Source: Tilletiopsis washingtonensis (Eukaryota; Basidiomycota; Exobasidiomycetes; Entylomatales). From it: 64,000 nucleotides of DNA. This document shows positions 54,046 to 63,852 of the stretch, in pieces; position 1 is the first letter of the stretch; each line of letters starts with the position of its first letter. The position numbers were made by a program, and so were the translations under genes. The notes below the pieces were generated by a model. It was not told the DNA's origin. It did not search any database and worked only from the letters and a program-made list of their open reading frames with translations. Location: the NCBI RefSeq assembly GCF_003144115.1, contig NW_020312019.1:346438-410437 (forward strand), read 5' to 3'.

Positions 54046-55652
54046 ATGGCCTATCCACCGCCCTCGGGTCCTCCTCCCGCCTATGCGCCTCTCGGCAACT
54101 CGTCTGCTCCCTCGCAGCAGGCGCCCTACCCGCCCGCCTCCGCTGGCTACCCGCCTCCGCAGGGCAGCTACGCTCCGCCAGCAGGGCCGCCGCCGGGACA
54201 TCAGCCCTACGGCGGCGCGCCGGGCGTCGCCAGTCCCGCCGCCTACGCACCGACCAATCCCTTTGCCGACTCGGCGCGGCCTGCCTCCAGCGCGCCCGTG
54301 CGGCAGAACAGTGTGCTGCAGCACGCCGGCCGTCTCTCGGGCGCCGGCGCAGCAGGCGCAGCGGGGGGCATGAACGAGAATGCCCTCGAGCTGCTGCGCT
54401 CGTTTGATACGATCTTGCTGGTGGACGACTCCTCCAGCATGCAGGTGACGGAACAGCCGGACGGCACACATGGGCCGAGCAGGTGGGAACAGGCACGAGA
54501 CGCGCTTGCGGGGCTCGTGGAGATTGCGATGCGGTACGATGAAGTGAGTAGGCGCCGCCGATTGGCGTGGTGAGAGAGATGAAGGGAAGCGATTGGCGGG
54601 GAGACCGAACGAGGCCAGGCCGTGCCTCCCGAGCTTGGCGACCCGCAGCTCGTAGCTCGTGGCAGCGTTCGGGAAGGCCAAGGGGCACTTGCGCATGCAA
54701 AGGGCACTCTACTGTGCCACACCTGTGCTCTCACCTGCCGCACTCTCCAGGACGGCGTAGACATCCATTTCCTCAACGCCTCGGCCTCTCTCCAAGGGTG
54801 TCGCGATCCGGCCGAAGTGCGCGCGCTGTTCGACCGGCTCGAGCCCAACGGCATCACGCCTACCGGCGACGCCCTCGAGCTGCTGTTGCTGCAGTACATG
54901 GATGACATCGAGACGGCGCGCACAAAGAAGAGCGCGATGCCAAAGAAGCGAAACGTGAGTGCCGAGTCCCATCCTTGCCCCTCTTCTAGTCGTCTCCCTC
55001 GCTTTTCTCATCGACAACTCGACGACGACGACACGTGCTGACACCACGCTGGTCATGGCGGCCGAGCAGTACCTCGTCATCACAGACGGCCGAGCCACAG
55101 ACGATCCCGAAAGCGTAATCGTCGCCACTGCGCGTCGGCTCGACTCGCTCAATGCGCCATTGACGCAGATCGGCATCCAATTGTACGTCTTCACGAGCCT
55201 TTGCGCCACGTGGCGTCAGCTTGAAGACTGCACCGACTGACGAGATTGCGGTTCAACGCACCACACACGCAGCGTTCAAGTTGGAGCCGATGCGGAGGCA
55301 AAGGCGGCATTGGAGGAACGTGAGTTGGCCTTGCTGCGCGGCCTACTTCACTCTGCTTTCGCCTTTCTGACTGTCCGCCTCGCCTCACTGCGCTCGCAAC
55401 GACGACGACACAGTCGACGACGCCCTCTCCAACGTCCACCGTGTGCGCGACATCGTCGACACTGTGCCGTATGCCGGTGAGTTGCGCGCGCGCGCTGGCT
55501 CGTCTCTTTTGAGTCTCTCTATTGCGCTCGCACAGTCCCGCTCATTCAGAAATCTGGGGCGCGCGTTGGACACAGGCATGGCTCTCGACGCAGATCTGCT
55601 CGTCAAGGCACTGCTCGGCGGCATCAACCGCAGACTGGACCGGCAGAAGTGA
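54046..55652 (+). CDS. von Willebrand factor type A domain protein with Pro-rich N-terminus
   Basis: Six exons (54046-54543, 54751-54954, 55070-55182, 55273-55319, 55414-55476, 55576-55652) encode 333 residues. About 100 N-terminal residues are Pro/Tyr/Gly/Ala-rich and disordered. The vWA domain begins FDTILLVDDSSSM with a complete MIDAS DxSxS (D127, S129, S131), then HFLNASASLQG and YLVITDGRATDDPESV, which supplies the Asp of MIDAS loop 3. It ends ALLGGINRRLDRQK. Proteins of this layout are common in basidiomycetes with no firm function; binding of a protein partner through a metal ion is expected. Intron 5 was set so that GMALDADLLVKAL continues in frame; its acceptor (CACAG, 55575) lies far inside an alternative open frame. 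Confidence 0.88.
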
Positions 55653-56207
55653 ACGAGTGCAGGCACGCCCGGCGTTGCGGGTCACCGTCTCCTGCGAAAG
55701 CATGCATCCCGCCCTCTGCGAGCGGCCGGCGAAGAGCCCCTTCTTCGCCGTGGCTCCCGTGCAGCTCTCTCCGGCGTGGGCTCCCGTGCAGCTCTCTCCA
55801 GCGTTGCTCCTGTGCAGCTGCTCTCCAGCGCACTCTTGCGGTCTCTCAGACTCTCGCTCCCCGCCTTCTCTCGTTCTCTCGATCTCGCATCCCTTGCGTT
55901 CTGCCCTCGTCCCCGCTCAATGTCGATCCGCTACGCCCTCGTCTCCATGCATGAGCGTGCCTGTCTCTCTGATCCTCCGACTCTTCTCCCCTCGCATGTC
56001 CGCATTCCCTCCCTCCCGTGCGCCCTCTATTCGCGCGCTCTCCCCTTGTCTGACCCTCTGACCCTCCTCACGTGCATCGTTGTTGCGGGAGCGCAACGTG
56101 TCATTGATGAGCGAATGGCAACGCAGCAAGCACCCCGCTTTTGCTCAGTGCCCGACGGGCTCGGGAGCATGGTTGGCGAAGCGACGAGTGACAGCGCAGT
56201 GAAGCGC
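55653..56207. other. Convergent 3' region with 27-bp repeats
   Basis: 555 nt between the vWA gene and rpl22. Contains three 27-bp tandem units (55750-55830) and long CT-rich stretches (55850-56060). Confidence 0.6.
55750..55830 (+). repeat. Three 27-bp tandem repeats
   Basis: Units at 55750-55776, 55777-55803 and 55804-55830, core CTCCCGTGCAGCTCTCTCC. Units 1 and 2 are nearly identical and unit 3 is diverged. They lie in a 3' intergenic region. Confidence 0.8.
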
Positions 56208-56757
56208 TCACTCGTCGTCCTCGGCGTCGACGCCAGCGACGTTGAAGAACTGCGAATGAACGCGGGCATCAGCATCGCTATGCGGGAGGGGGGGGGGGGA
56301 CGACGCCTTCTGGTTGCTTGCTCCGGCACCCACCTTGATCTCAAAGCCCTGCTTGCTCGTGGCGACGACGCGGAGCCAGTCGCGCAGCTGGCTGCGCTTG
56401 AGGTACTTCTTCGTGAGGTACTTGAGGTAGCGCTTGGAGAAGGGAATCGTGGTGCTGATCCAGATCTTGCCCTCGCCCTCGCGCGTCACGCTCACCGCCT
56501 CGCCCAGCTGGCCCGCCTTGCCCTCGACCTTGATGCGGTCGTGCAGGAACTTTTCGAAGCCGGCGGCATCGAGAATGCCGTCCGAGGCGGGGCCGGAGAA
56601 GTCGACGAAGCTGCGAGGTGGCAAGGAAGGGAGGGGGGGTCAGCCCGCTGCAGAGCGCCTCCTCCTCCCTCCGCCTCGTCCCTCTCGTCGCCCAGCCCAC
56701 ACTGGATACGCACTACTTCTCGCCGACCTTCTTGGCAGAGGACTTGGCAGCAGGCAT
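56208..56757 (-). CDS. rpl22: Ribosomal protein eL22
   Basis: Three exons on the minus strand (56757-56714, 56610-56334, 56249-56208) encode 120 residues, the usual length. The start MPAAKSSAKKVGEKY, then FVDFSGPASDGILDAAGFEKF, FLHDRIKVEGKAGQLG, SKRYLKYLTKKYLKRSQLRDWLRVV and the acidic tail DAEDDE are all characteristic of eL22. It is a component of the 60S subunit near the exit tunnel and non-essential in some yeasts. Intron 2 carries a C12 run on the sense strand. It is head-to-head with cbf5, another ribosome biogenesis gene. Confidence 0.97.
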
Positions 56758-57354
56758 GTTGATGAGAGAGAGAGGGGGGGAAAAGGCCTACACGTGAGAT
56801 GTGCAAAGCAGGATGGGGGTGGGTGGACAGGAGGAGCGGCTACGGCGGCGCGCAAGAGCTGGCCGGGCCGCAGCGTCAGAGTCGCGACCGCTTCTCAGGC
56901 GCGCTGTGCGCGCGCAGAGGAATTTCTCGGCCGAGGCGCCCGTCGTGCGCGGCGCTGGGCCGCCGGCAGCGGGAGTCGCACGCGCCGAGCGCCGCGGGCC
57001 CTCTCTGCCCTGCTCGGCGCCTGCTTTGGCCGCCGTGGCAAGGCAAAGCAGGGTGATTGCGAACGAGTGCGAAAGAGAGGGTGGACGAGGCGGACATCGT
57101 GACGGGCATGCCGTGCTGGCGTGCCAGTCTGTGTGAGTGCGCAGGCGGCGCCGGCGGCGCGCGCGCGGTGAGCTGCAGCCTCGGCCTGGGCGGCCGCCGC
57201 CGCCGCCGCCGCGGCGCCTCGTGACCGTCGCGGTGGATGAGAATTCTTGGGCCGGCGGCGGCGCCGAGCTTCATCGCGCGAAGCTCTCGCCGACTCTCTG
57301 GCTCTGGCTCCATCTCCACCCTCTCCACCCCCCCTCTCGCCCTCCTCGCCAGCC
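56758..57354. promoter_or_regulatory. Bidirectional promoter of rpl22 and cbf5
   Basis: 597 nt between two divergent ribosome-biogenesis genes. CT-rich stretches lie next to both start codons (56763-56785 as CT on the minus strand; 57290-57350 on the plus strand), as is usual for ribosomal protein genes. No TATA box is seen. Confidence 0.55.
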
Positions 57355-59456
57355 ATGTCGGTGCTCGGCGAATCCTCCGCGGCAGCTGCAGCAGGCGCCG
57401 GCCCGTCGGTGGCCGCGGCGCAGGCGAGCCAGAGCTTCATGATTGCCCCCGACCACTCGGGCGCCAAGCTCAACACGGCCGACTGGCCGCTGCTGCTCAA
57501 GAACTACGTGAGTGCCGCAGCGAGAGGCAAGGAGAGAGCGGGAGAGTGGGCTGTGGGGGCGTGAGGCGCGCTGGCCGGCGTCGATGAGCTGTGGGGGCGT
57601 GAGGCGCGCTGGCCGGCGTCGATGAGCTGTGGGGACGTGAGGCGCGCTGGCCGGCGTCGACTCGCGGCAATGTCGCGGGCGCGCCTCGGCTGGGGGCATC
57701 GCCGCTGGCCTGCACAGCGCGGGCGAGCCGTGCACTTGCTTCCCGACCGGCCAGCCTGCACGCTGCGGCGCAGACGCCGCTCGCTGCTCGACGCACGCTG
57801 CACGCCAGGCAAGCCGCTGCTTCTCGCCCGCACGGCGTCTTGCACGGCCCAAGTGTGCCGTGGGGGCATCTGCTGACGCCCGCGCCGCTCTCGCAGGACA
57901 AGCTGCTCGTGCGCTCCTCGCACTTCACGCCCATCCCGCACGGCTGCTCGCCGCTGAAGCGCGAGCTGGCGTCGTACATCAAGTCGGGCGTGATCAACCT
58001 GGACAAGCCGTCGAACCCGTCGTCGCACGAAGTCGTGGCGTGGATCCGGCGCATGCTGCGCGTCGAGAAGACGGGCCACTCGGGCACGCTCGACCCCAAG
58101 GTCACCGGCTGTCTCATCGTCTGCATCGACCGTGCCACGCGCCTCGTCAAGTCGCAGCAGGGCGCGGGCAAGGAGTACGTGGCCGTGCTGCGTCTGCACG
58201 ATGCGCTGGCCGACGTCAAGACGCTGCCGCGCGCCCTCGAGACGCTCACCGGCGCCCTCTTCCAGCGCCCGCCGCTCATCAGTGCCGTCAAGCGCCAGCT
58301 GCGCATCCGCACCATCTACGAGGCCAAGCTGCTCGAGTTTGACAATGAGCGCCACCTCGCCGTCTTCTGGGTCTCGTGCGAGGCCGGCACGTACATCCGC
58401 ACGCTCTGCGTGCACCTCGGCCTCCTGCTCGGCGTCGGCGGACACATGCAGGAGCTGCGCCGCGTGCGCTCCGGCGCACTCAGCGAGAACGACAACATCG
58501 TCACGATGCACGACTTGCTCGATGCGCAGTGGCTCTACGACAACCAGCGCGACGGTGAGTCGGCGCTCTGCAGTCTGGAGGAGCAGATGGGTCAAGGCAG
58601 AGCCGGCTTGTGGCTGCAGAGCGGCACACTTGGCAAAGCTTCTTGCATCTCGCTGGCCGCGTTGCAACACCCGTTGCACTGCTCCTGCCGCAGGGATACC
58701 CCCAATGCTGACTCGTCTCTCTCTCGTGCAGAGTCGTACCTCCGGCGCGTCATCCGCCCGCTCGAGTCGCTCCTTGTCGGCTACAAGCGCATCGTCGTCA
58801 AGGACACGGCGGTGAATGCCGTGTGCTACGGCGCCAAGGTGATGATTCCCGGCCTGCTGCGCTACGAGGCCAACATCGAGGTGGGCGAGGAGGTGGTCAT
58901 CATGACGACCAAGGGCGAGGGCGTGGCGCTGGCCATTGCCCAAATGTCCACTGCCGACCTGGCCACCGTCGACCACGGCGTCGTGGCAAAGGTGAAGCGC
59001 TGCATCATGGAGCGCGACACGTACCCGCGGCGCTGGGGCCTGGGGCCCAAGGCCCTCGAGAAGAAGAAGATGGTCAAGGCGGGCACGCTGGACAAGCACG
59101 GCAAGGAGAACGACAAGACGCCAAAGACGTGGTCGGCCGCCTACGTCGACTACTCCAACGTCGACGAGGCCGCTCCTGCCGCTGCTGCTGCCGCGCCTGC
59201 TCCGGCACCCGCTGCGACGCCCGCGCCCGTGGCGCCAAGCACGCCGGCGCCGACGCTGAAGCGCAAGGCGGAGGACACGCCTGCGGGCGCGAGCGAGGCG
59301 GGCGGCGCCGCCAGGGAGGGCGAGACGGAGGAGGAGCGCAAGGCGCGCAAGGCGGCAAAGAAGGCAAAGAAGGTCGCGGCTGAGGCCGCGGCGGCGGGCA
59401 GCGCAGAGGCGCCGGCGAGCGAGAAGAAGAAGAAGGAGAAGAAGGCGAAGGAGTAA
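57355..59456 (+). CDS. cbf5: Dyskerin/Cbf5, H/ACA snoRNP pseudouridine synthase
   Basis: Three exons (57355-57507, 57897-58554, 58732-59456) encode 511 residues. An N-terminal dyskerin-like domain ([20 protein letters not shown]) leads into the TruB catalytic domain with [11 protein letters not shown], where D117 is the catalytic aspartate; [17 protein letters not shown] is a second signature. The PUA domain covers about 285-370. An Ala/Pro linker and a KKE-type basic tail end the protein, as in yeast Cbf5. It isomerises uridines in rRNA and snRNA guided by H/ACA RNAs in the nucleolus. Intron 1 is 389 nt, long for this genome, and contains a 38-bp minisatellite. Confidence 0.98.
57550..57660 (+). 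repeat. 38-bp minisatellite in cbf5 intron 1 (2.9 copies)
   Basis: Units at 57550-57587, 57588-57625 and a partial 57626-57660. Core: GTGAGGCGCGCTGGCCGGCG. Copies 1 and 2 are identical; copy 3 differs by one base. Confidence 0.9.
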
Positions 59457-59653
59457 TGAGCGTGCGGCGCTCGTTCGACCTCCCCCCACACACACACCAT
59501 CATCACGTTCCCCGCTTTGCACCCTTCGCTCCTCTTGTACTCTATCTCCCGTCGCGACAATCTGACTGCCTTCACATCCAAGCAATGCGCGGGTGTGTGT
59601 GCTCGGTGACGTAGTGTATTTCGCATTGCCCTCCCCCCCCCTCTCTCTCCCAA

Positions 59654-61453
59654 TCACGGCTGCGCGCTCAGCGCCGGCATGGCAGTTTCCCAAGCGTCGC
59701 CGTAGCCCTTTGGCGCGCCCGGCACGCCGACTCGAGTGCCCTCGCGGCGCACCAGCGTCCTAAAGAAGGGCGCGGGGCGATCGGCAATCTCGCGCGCGTC
59801 GGGCTCGGGCGTGTGGATGCGCACGCCTTCCTCGTCGTACTCGACGCCCGCGGCGCGCGTCGAGCGCCGCGACACTTGCTTCTTGAGGAGCCGATTGATA
59901 GTCTGAGAGAGGGGGGGGGGGCAGGAAAAGGCGGGGCGGAACATTCAGTAAAGGGCAGTTAGGCAAGCGAGCGAAGTCGCGCAAGAGCATGCGAGAAAGG
60001 GGAAGCAGAAATGGGGGAAGGGGGGGGGGGGGGAGGGCAACGAAGGAGCTCGAGCGAGAGAGAGAAAAAAGACGCACCTCAATCTTCTCGTCCTCGAGCT
60101 TCTTCTCCAGCTGGTTCTTGCGCCGGCGCGACATTTCCGACTTGCGCAGCGCCACCTCGACCTCCGACAGCTTGCGCTTGCGCGACTCGTCCTCTGCAAT
60201 GCACCCACGGACGAGCGTCTCGTCAGCCTTTTCTTTTTGCCTGTAACTTTGCACCGCCCCCCCACAGAAGAAGGAAGGCAAGAAACGTACCCATCGGCAA
60301 GCTTAACAGTCCATCGCCCAGCGCACCTGCGCCAGTAGGCTCCACACTGCCCTCCTCGCCCTCCTCTCTGCGCGCCTTGGCCGCGAGGCGTGCCAGTTGC
60401 CTCGCCGTCTTGGGCGCGCCGCCATGCTGTGGCGCAGGCGTGCCGCTCTCGGAGCGCGCAGAGCCCGATTGTGACGAGTCCTCCGCTTCCGAAGAGGAGG
60501 CGGGCGTGGCGTCGTCGTCGGGAGGAGTGGGGGAACGCGCTGCTGCGGGGGGCGATGGCAAGAATGGAGATGTGTTGAGCGGGGGTTGCGCGAGCCCAAT
60601 GCAAAGCGCGTAGGTGGAGTGAGGAGGGAGAGACAGGGCCCAACTTACTTTTGCGTCTCTTGGCACGAGCACTCGAGCCGGCAGCAGCCGCCGCCGCCTT
60701 CTTGGACTCAGCCTTGGCGGAAGCCGAAGTGCCCTTGCCGGGACTCAAGCGCAGGCGAATGCGCAGCGGCGTCTTCGTAGCCGCCTCCGCCGCCGACGCG
60801 GGCACTTTGCTCTTCTGCTGCCCTTGCTCTTCCTCCTCCTCCTCTGAGGCCGAGCCAAGCTCATCCTCCTCCACTTCACTTGCCTCGGCGTCCTCCTCGC
60901 CCGAGCCCTCGCCCGAGGCCGAGGCAGACGCCTCGGAGCCCGCATCTTCCTCCTGCTCCATGTCAAACGCCAGCTCCTCCTCGTCCTCGCTCACGTCGAC
61001 GACGGCGCGCTTGGCCGCTGCTCTGCGTGGCGGTCTCGCCGCAGCCGCAGGAGTCGCCGGCGCCGGCGCCGGCGCGGGCTTGGGCTGAGCTGCGGCTCGT
61101 GTGCTTGCGCGCGACGTCGAGGCGGACGCAGAGGCGCCCGAGAGGCGAGAGCGGCGTGCAGGGCGCGCCGTCTTGGCCGCGCGCTGCGATGCTTGCGACT
61201 CCTCCTCGTCGGAGTCGAAGTCGGCGGCAGACTCCATCTCTCCATCCTCCTCCTCCTCCTCCTCCTCCTCTGACTCTTGCTCCTCCTCTTCGTCGTCCTC
61301 CTCGGCGTCGAGCCTCTCGGCGTCTGAGTCGCCGGCGCGCGCTGCAGCTGGCGAGGGCGGGGCGGAGAGGCCCGACGAGGCGCCGTCGTGCTCGTGCGGC
61401 GAGTGGGGCGAGGCGGAGCTGTCGGACGAGTCGGGCAGGAGAGAGGAGGACAT
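59654..61453 (-). CDS. ies2: INO80 complex subunit Ies2/INO80B-like
   Basis: Four exons on the minus strand (61453-60649, 60542-60291, 60193-60078, 59902-59654) encode 473 residues. The first 270 residues are acidic and low complexity (long Glu/Asp/Ser runs), with Ala/Pro and KRRK patches, and probably disordered. The conserved PAPA-1-like core is EDESRKRKLSEVEVALRKSE, RRRKNQLEKKLEDEKIE and TINRLLKKQ, followed by a short conserved C-terminus (GVEYDEEGVRIHTPEP). Ies2 activates the Ino80 ATPase in chromatin remodelling. No HIT zinc finger is seen, as in yeast Ies2. Exon 2 begins at a CAGCAG tandem acceptor. The sense strand of intron 3 contains C14 and C11 runs. Confidence 0.9.
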
Positions 61454-61980
61454 GGTCTCTCGTGCAGACAGGCGGGGGGGGGGGGAGAGGTCGAGAGAAG
61501 GAAGCTCAGGGCATGGCTCGAGGTTGCATGTTGAGGCCAGGCGGTCCAAGCGCCTCCGCACAGCTCTCGCACGGCAAGGCCGCTGCAATACAACCTCGCA
61601 AGCCTCGCGAGTTCAAGCTTGAGCTTCACATCTCCCCCCCCCTCGCGTTGTATTTGGCGCTACGGATCTCCGGCGCGCGCTCGATTCAAATGCAAGCTGC
61701 ACCCTGAGCGCGCTTCAAGCGCCGGCGCGGCGCGCGCTAAACTTTGGCGTGCGGCGTGGCGGTGACAGGAGCCAAGGCGCGATGCGATCGAACGACGTTG
61801 GCGCTGCTCCACCACACCACCACCACAAAGAACGCACCTCGCTCATCCTCCCTCACCTTCTCCTCTTCCGTCCGTCGCACGTCGCTCCCTTTACCACGCT
61901 CCTCACTCCTCGTCGTCTCGCTTTGGCGCGTCTGCGTCTCGGCGCCTCTTCTCCCCCTTGGTCTTGCGTCAGCCGCAGCC
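61454..61980. other. Shared promoter region (ies2 / DUF7137-like gene)
   Basis: 527 nt. Includes a C12 run on the ies2 sense strand (61474-61485) and CT/CA-rich leader sequence before the plus-strand ATG. No TATA box. Confidence 0.5.
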
Positions 61981-63281
61981 ATGGCCTCCTCTCGCGCCTC
62001 TCGCGCGCCACGGACAGCCGCGCTGCTCCTCTCGCTCCTCGTCTCGCTGCTCGCCCTCGTCTCCGCACAGCGCGTGCCCACGCCCATCACCACCTCTGCC
62101 GCGGCCAACAACGGCAACAACAATGGCGGCAACGGCAACACGGCCTCTGCGGCACAGTCGAGCAGCGCGGCGCCCGCCGCCAGCAGTGCGGCGTCGTCGA
62201 GCATCTCCATTCCCCAAGGCGCCGCAGCCGGCGGCCTCACCGTCACCGATCCGGCGCAGACGGCCGATGCCTCGTACTACAAGATTGCCCAGGGCGTCGC
62301 CGTCACGTTTGGCTGGAACCTCACGTCGCTCGTCATCACGCCGACCAGCCTCACCGTCGCCGCCGTCAACTCGGCGCAGAGCAACACGGTGACGCTGGGC
62401 GTCGTGCCCGGCTCCGCCACGGCTATTACGTGGTCGCCGTGGGAGATCAACGAGGCGGCCGCTCGCAGCGGAGGCGTGGCGCTGGCGCAGGCGACGTACA
62501 GACTGCAGATCTACGACGAGAGAGGCCTCGGAGGCGCCACGAACCAGGCCGGCATCTTTAACCCAAACGAAAAGGTCCAGTTTGCACTGTATATCCCACA
62601 GCCTTATACGAGCCTCGCAGGTGAGTTGTTTTGCGCGCGCAAGCTTGGGCAAAAGGAGAGAGGCATGGAGGAGGGAGGGAGGGGGCAGAGAGAGAGAGAG
62701 AGAGAGCGAGTGAGCGAGAGAGGATGGGGCAAGGAGGAGCGGACAATGTTGAGGGGAAAGGCAGGGCAGCGGCTCGTCCGCGCGTTGGCAGTGGCACCAG
62801 GGTTCCCGAAGTGCCTTCCCGCCGTGGGCAGCGTAGGGAAGTCCAGTCGGGGGGCGCTGCGGTAGTCCTGTGCAGCGTGTGCTCTTGAGAGAGAGAGATG
62901 CTGGGCGTAGTGGGCGCGCTACGGAGGAGTGTGCGCGGATGGTGGGGGGGGACGTATAAAGCCCCGCTTGTGCCCTCTCTCGCCTGTTGATGCCCCCAAG
63001 CGGATTGAACGGCGGGGCGAGATGTGTGGGCACGCCCCTCGTGTGCCTGTCGGTCGAGGTCCATCTGGCGCCTCGCGTCTTTGTCCATTCAGACGCCACC
63101 TGGAACCTGAACTGACTCCTTCCCCTCTCCCCCCTTCCCCCTCCCTGTCTCGAAAAACACAGACGGATGGGTCTGTGCCTCATGCAACGCCGCCGCCTCG
63201 GCTCGCGCCGGGTCAGCGACAAGCCTCTCGCTCGCACTCGCAGGCCTCGTCGGCGCGCTGCTGCTTGGTGGCTGGGCATGA
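61981..63281 (+). CDS. DUF7137-like secreted or GPI-anchored surface protein
   Basis: Two exons (61981-62620, 63163-63281) encode 252 residues. A signal peptide (LLLSLLVSLLALVSA) is followed by an Asn/Gly/Ser/Ala-rich mucin-like region. A beta-rich domain (about 85-213) reads ASYYKIAQGVAVTFGWNLTS ... TYRLQIYDERG ... FALYIPQPYTSLADGWVCASC, the pattern I associate with the fungal DUF7137 family, including the terminal pair of cysteines. A Ser-rich stretch and a hydrophobic C-terminus ending GALLLGGWA fit a GPI-anchor signal or a single membrane helix. One N-glycosylation site (NLTS) is visible. Function unknown; cell-wall or surface role inferred. The 542-nt intron is the longest in the window. 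Confidence 0.85.
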
Positions 63282-63742
63282 CCGTGCGCGCGCTACCACT
63301 CCTCGTCAAGGCCGCAGCGCTCTCTGTATTCCAACCGGCCATACTTTCTTGTCTCCTCACGCACGCAGCACGTCTTTCCCTACCCCTCCCCTTCCCTTCC
63401 CTTCCCTTCCCTTTCTCTCCCTCTCTCTCACGACCTTCTCAAAAAGCTCACGGCTTGCCCACTCTCCTCACCTCGCGCCGGGTCTGTAAGCGCATGCTCG
63501 GGACCAAGGGGATGAGAGGAGAGAGAGAGAGAGCTTGAAAGTTTGACGAGGGCGCCACACGCTCGCTTTGGAGCGGAATGTGAGCCGGCGAGGGGGCTAG
63601 AAGTACAGGATTGTCGTAGAGCGCAAGGGAACGCATGCAGGGGAAGGGGAGGGGGAACAAGACGGGAGGGGGGAACGACGGAAGCAGAGCGTGGATGGAG
63701 TGGTGTGCTCAAGAAAGGGAGAGAGGGAGAGAGAGGCGCCCT
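63282..63742. other. Convergent 3' region
   Basis: 461 nt after the DUF7137-like gene; CT-rich at 63375-63440, GA/GG-rich at 63505-63735. No gene seen. Confidence 0.5.
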
Positions 63743-63780
63743 TTACACCTCGAACAGCGTCGGCGGGTGATGCTAGTCGC

Positions 63781-63852
<72 letters not shown>

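Noticed and set aside
55477-55652. Alternative end of the vWA protein reading through SRSFRNLG or PLIQKSGARW
   Set aside because: Those frames give no family-like sequence; the acceptor at 55575 restores GMALDADLLVKALLGGINRR in frame.
57508-57896. C/D-box snoRNA in cbf5 intron 1
   Set aside because: The repeated TCGATGAG resembles part of a C box but lacks the required first bases, and no D box with a closing stem is in place.
57504-59693. 729-codon open frame on the minus strand opposite cbf5
   Set aside because: It is antisense to a certain gene, has the Arg/Leu/His/Val composition produced by GC-rich codons read backwards, and shows no domain.
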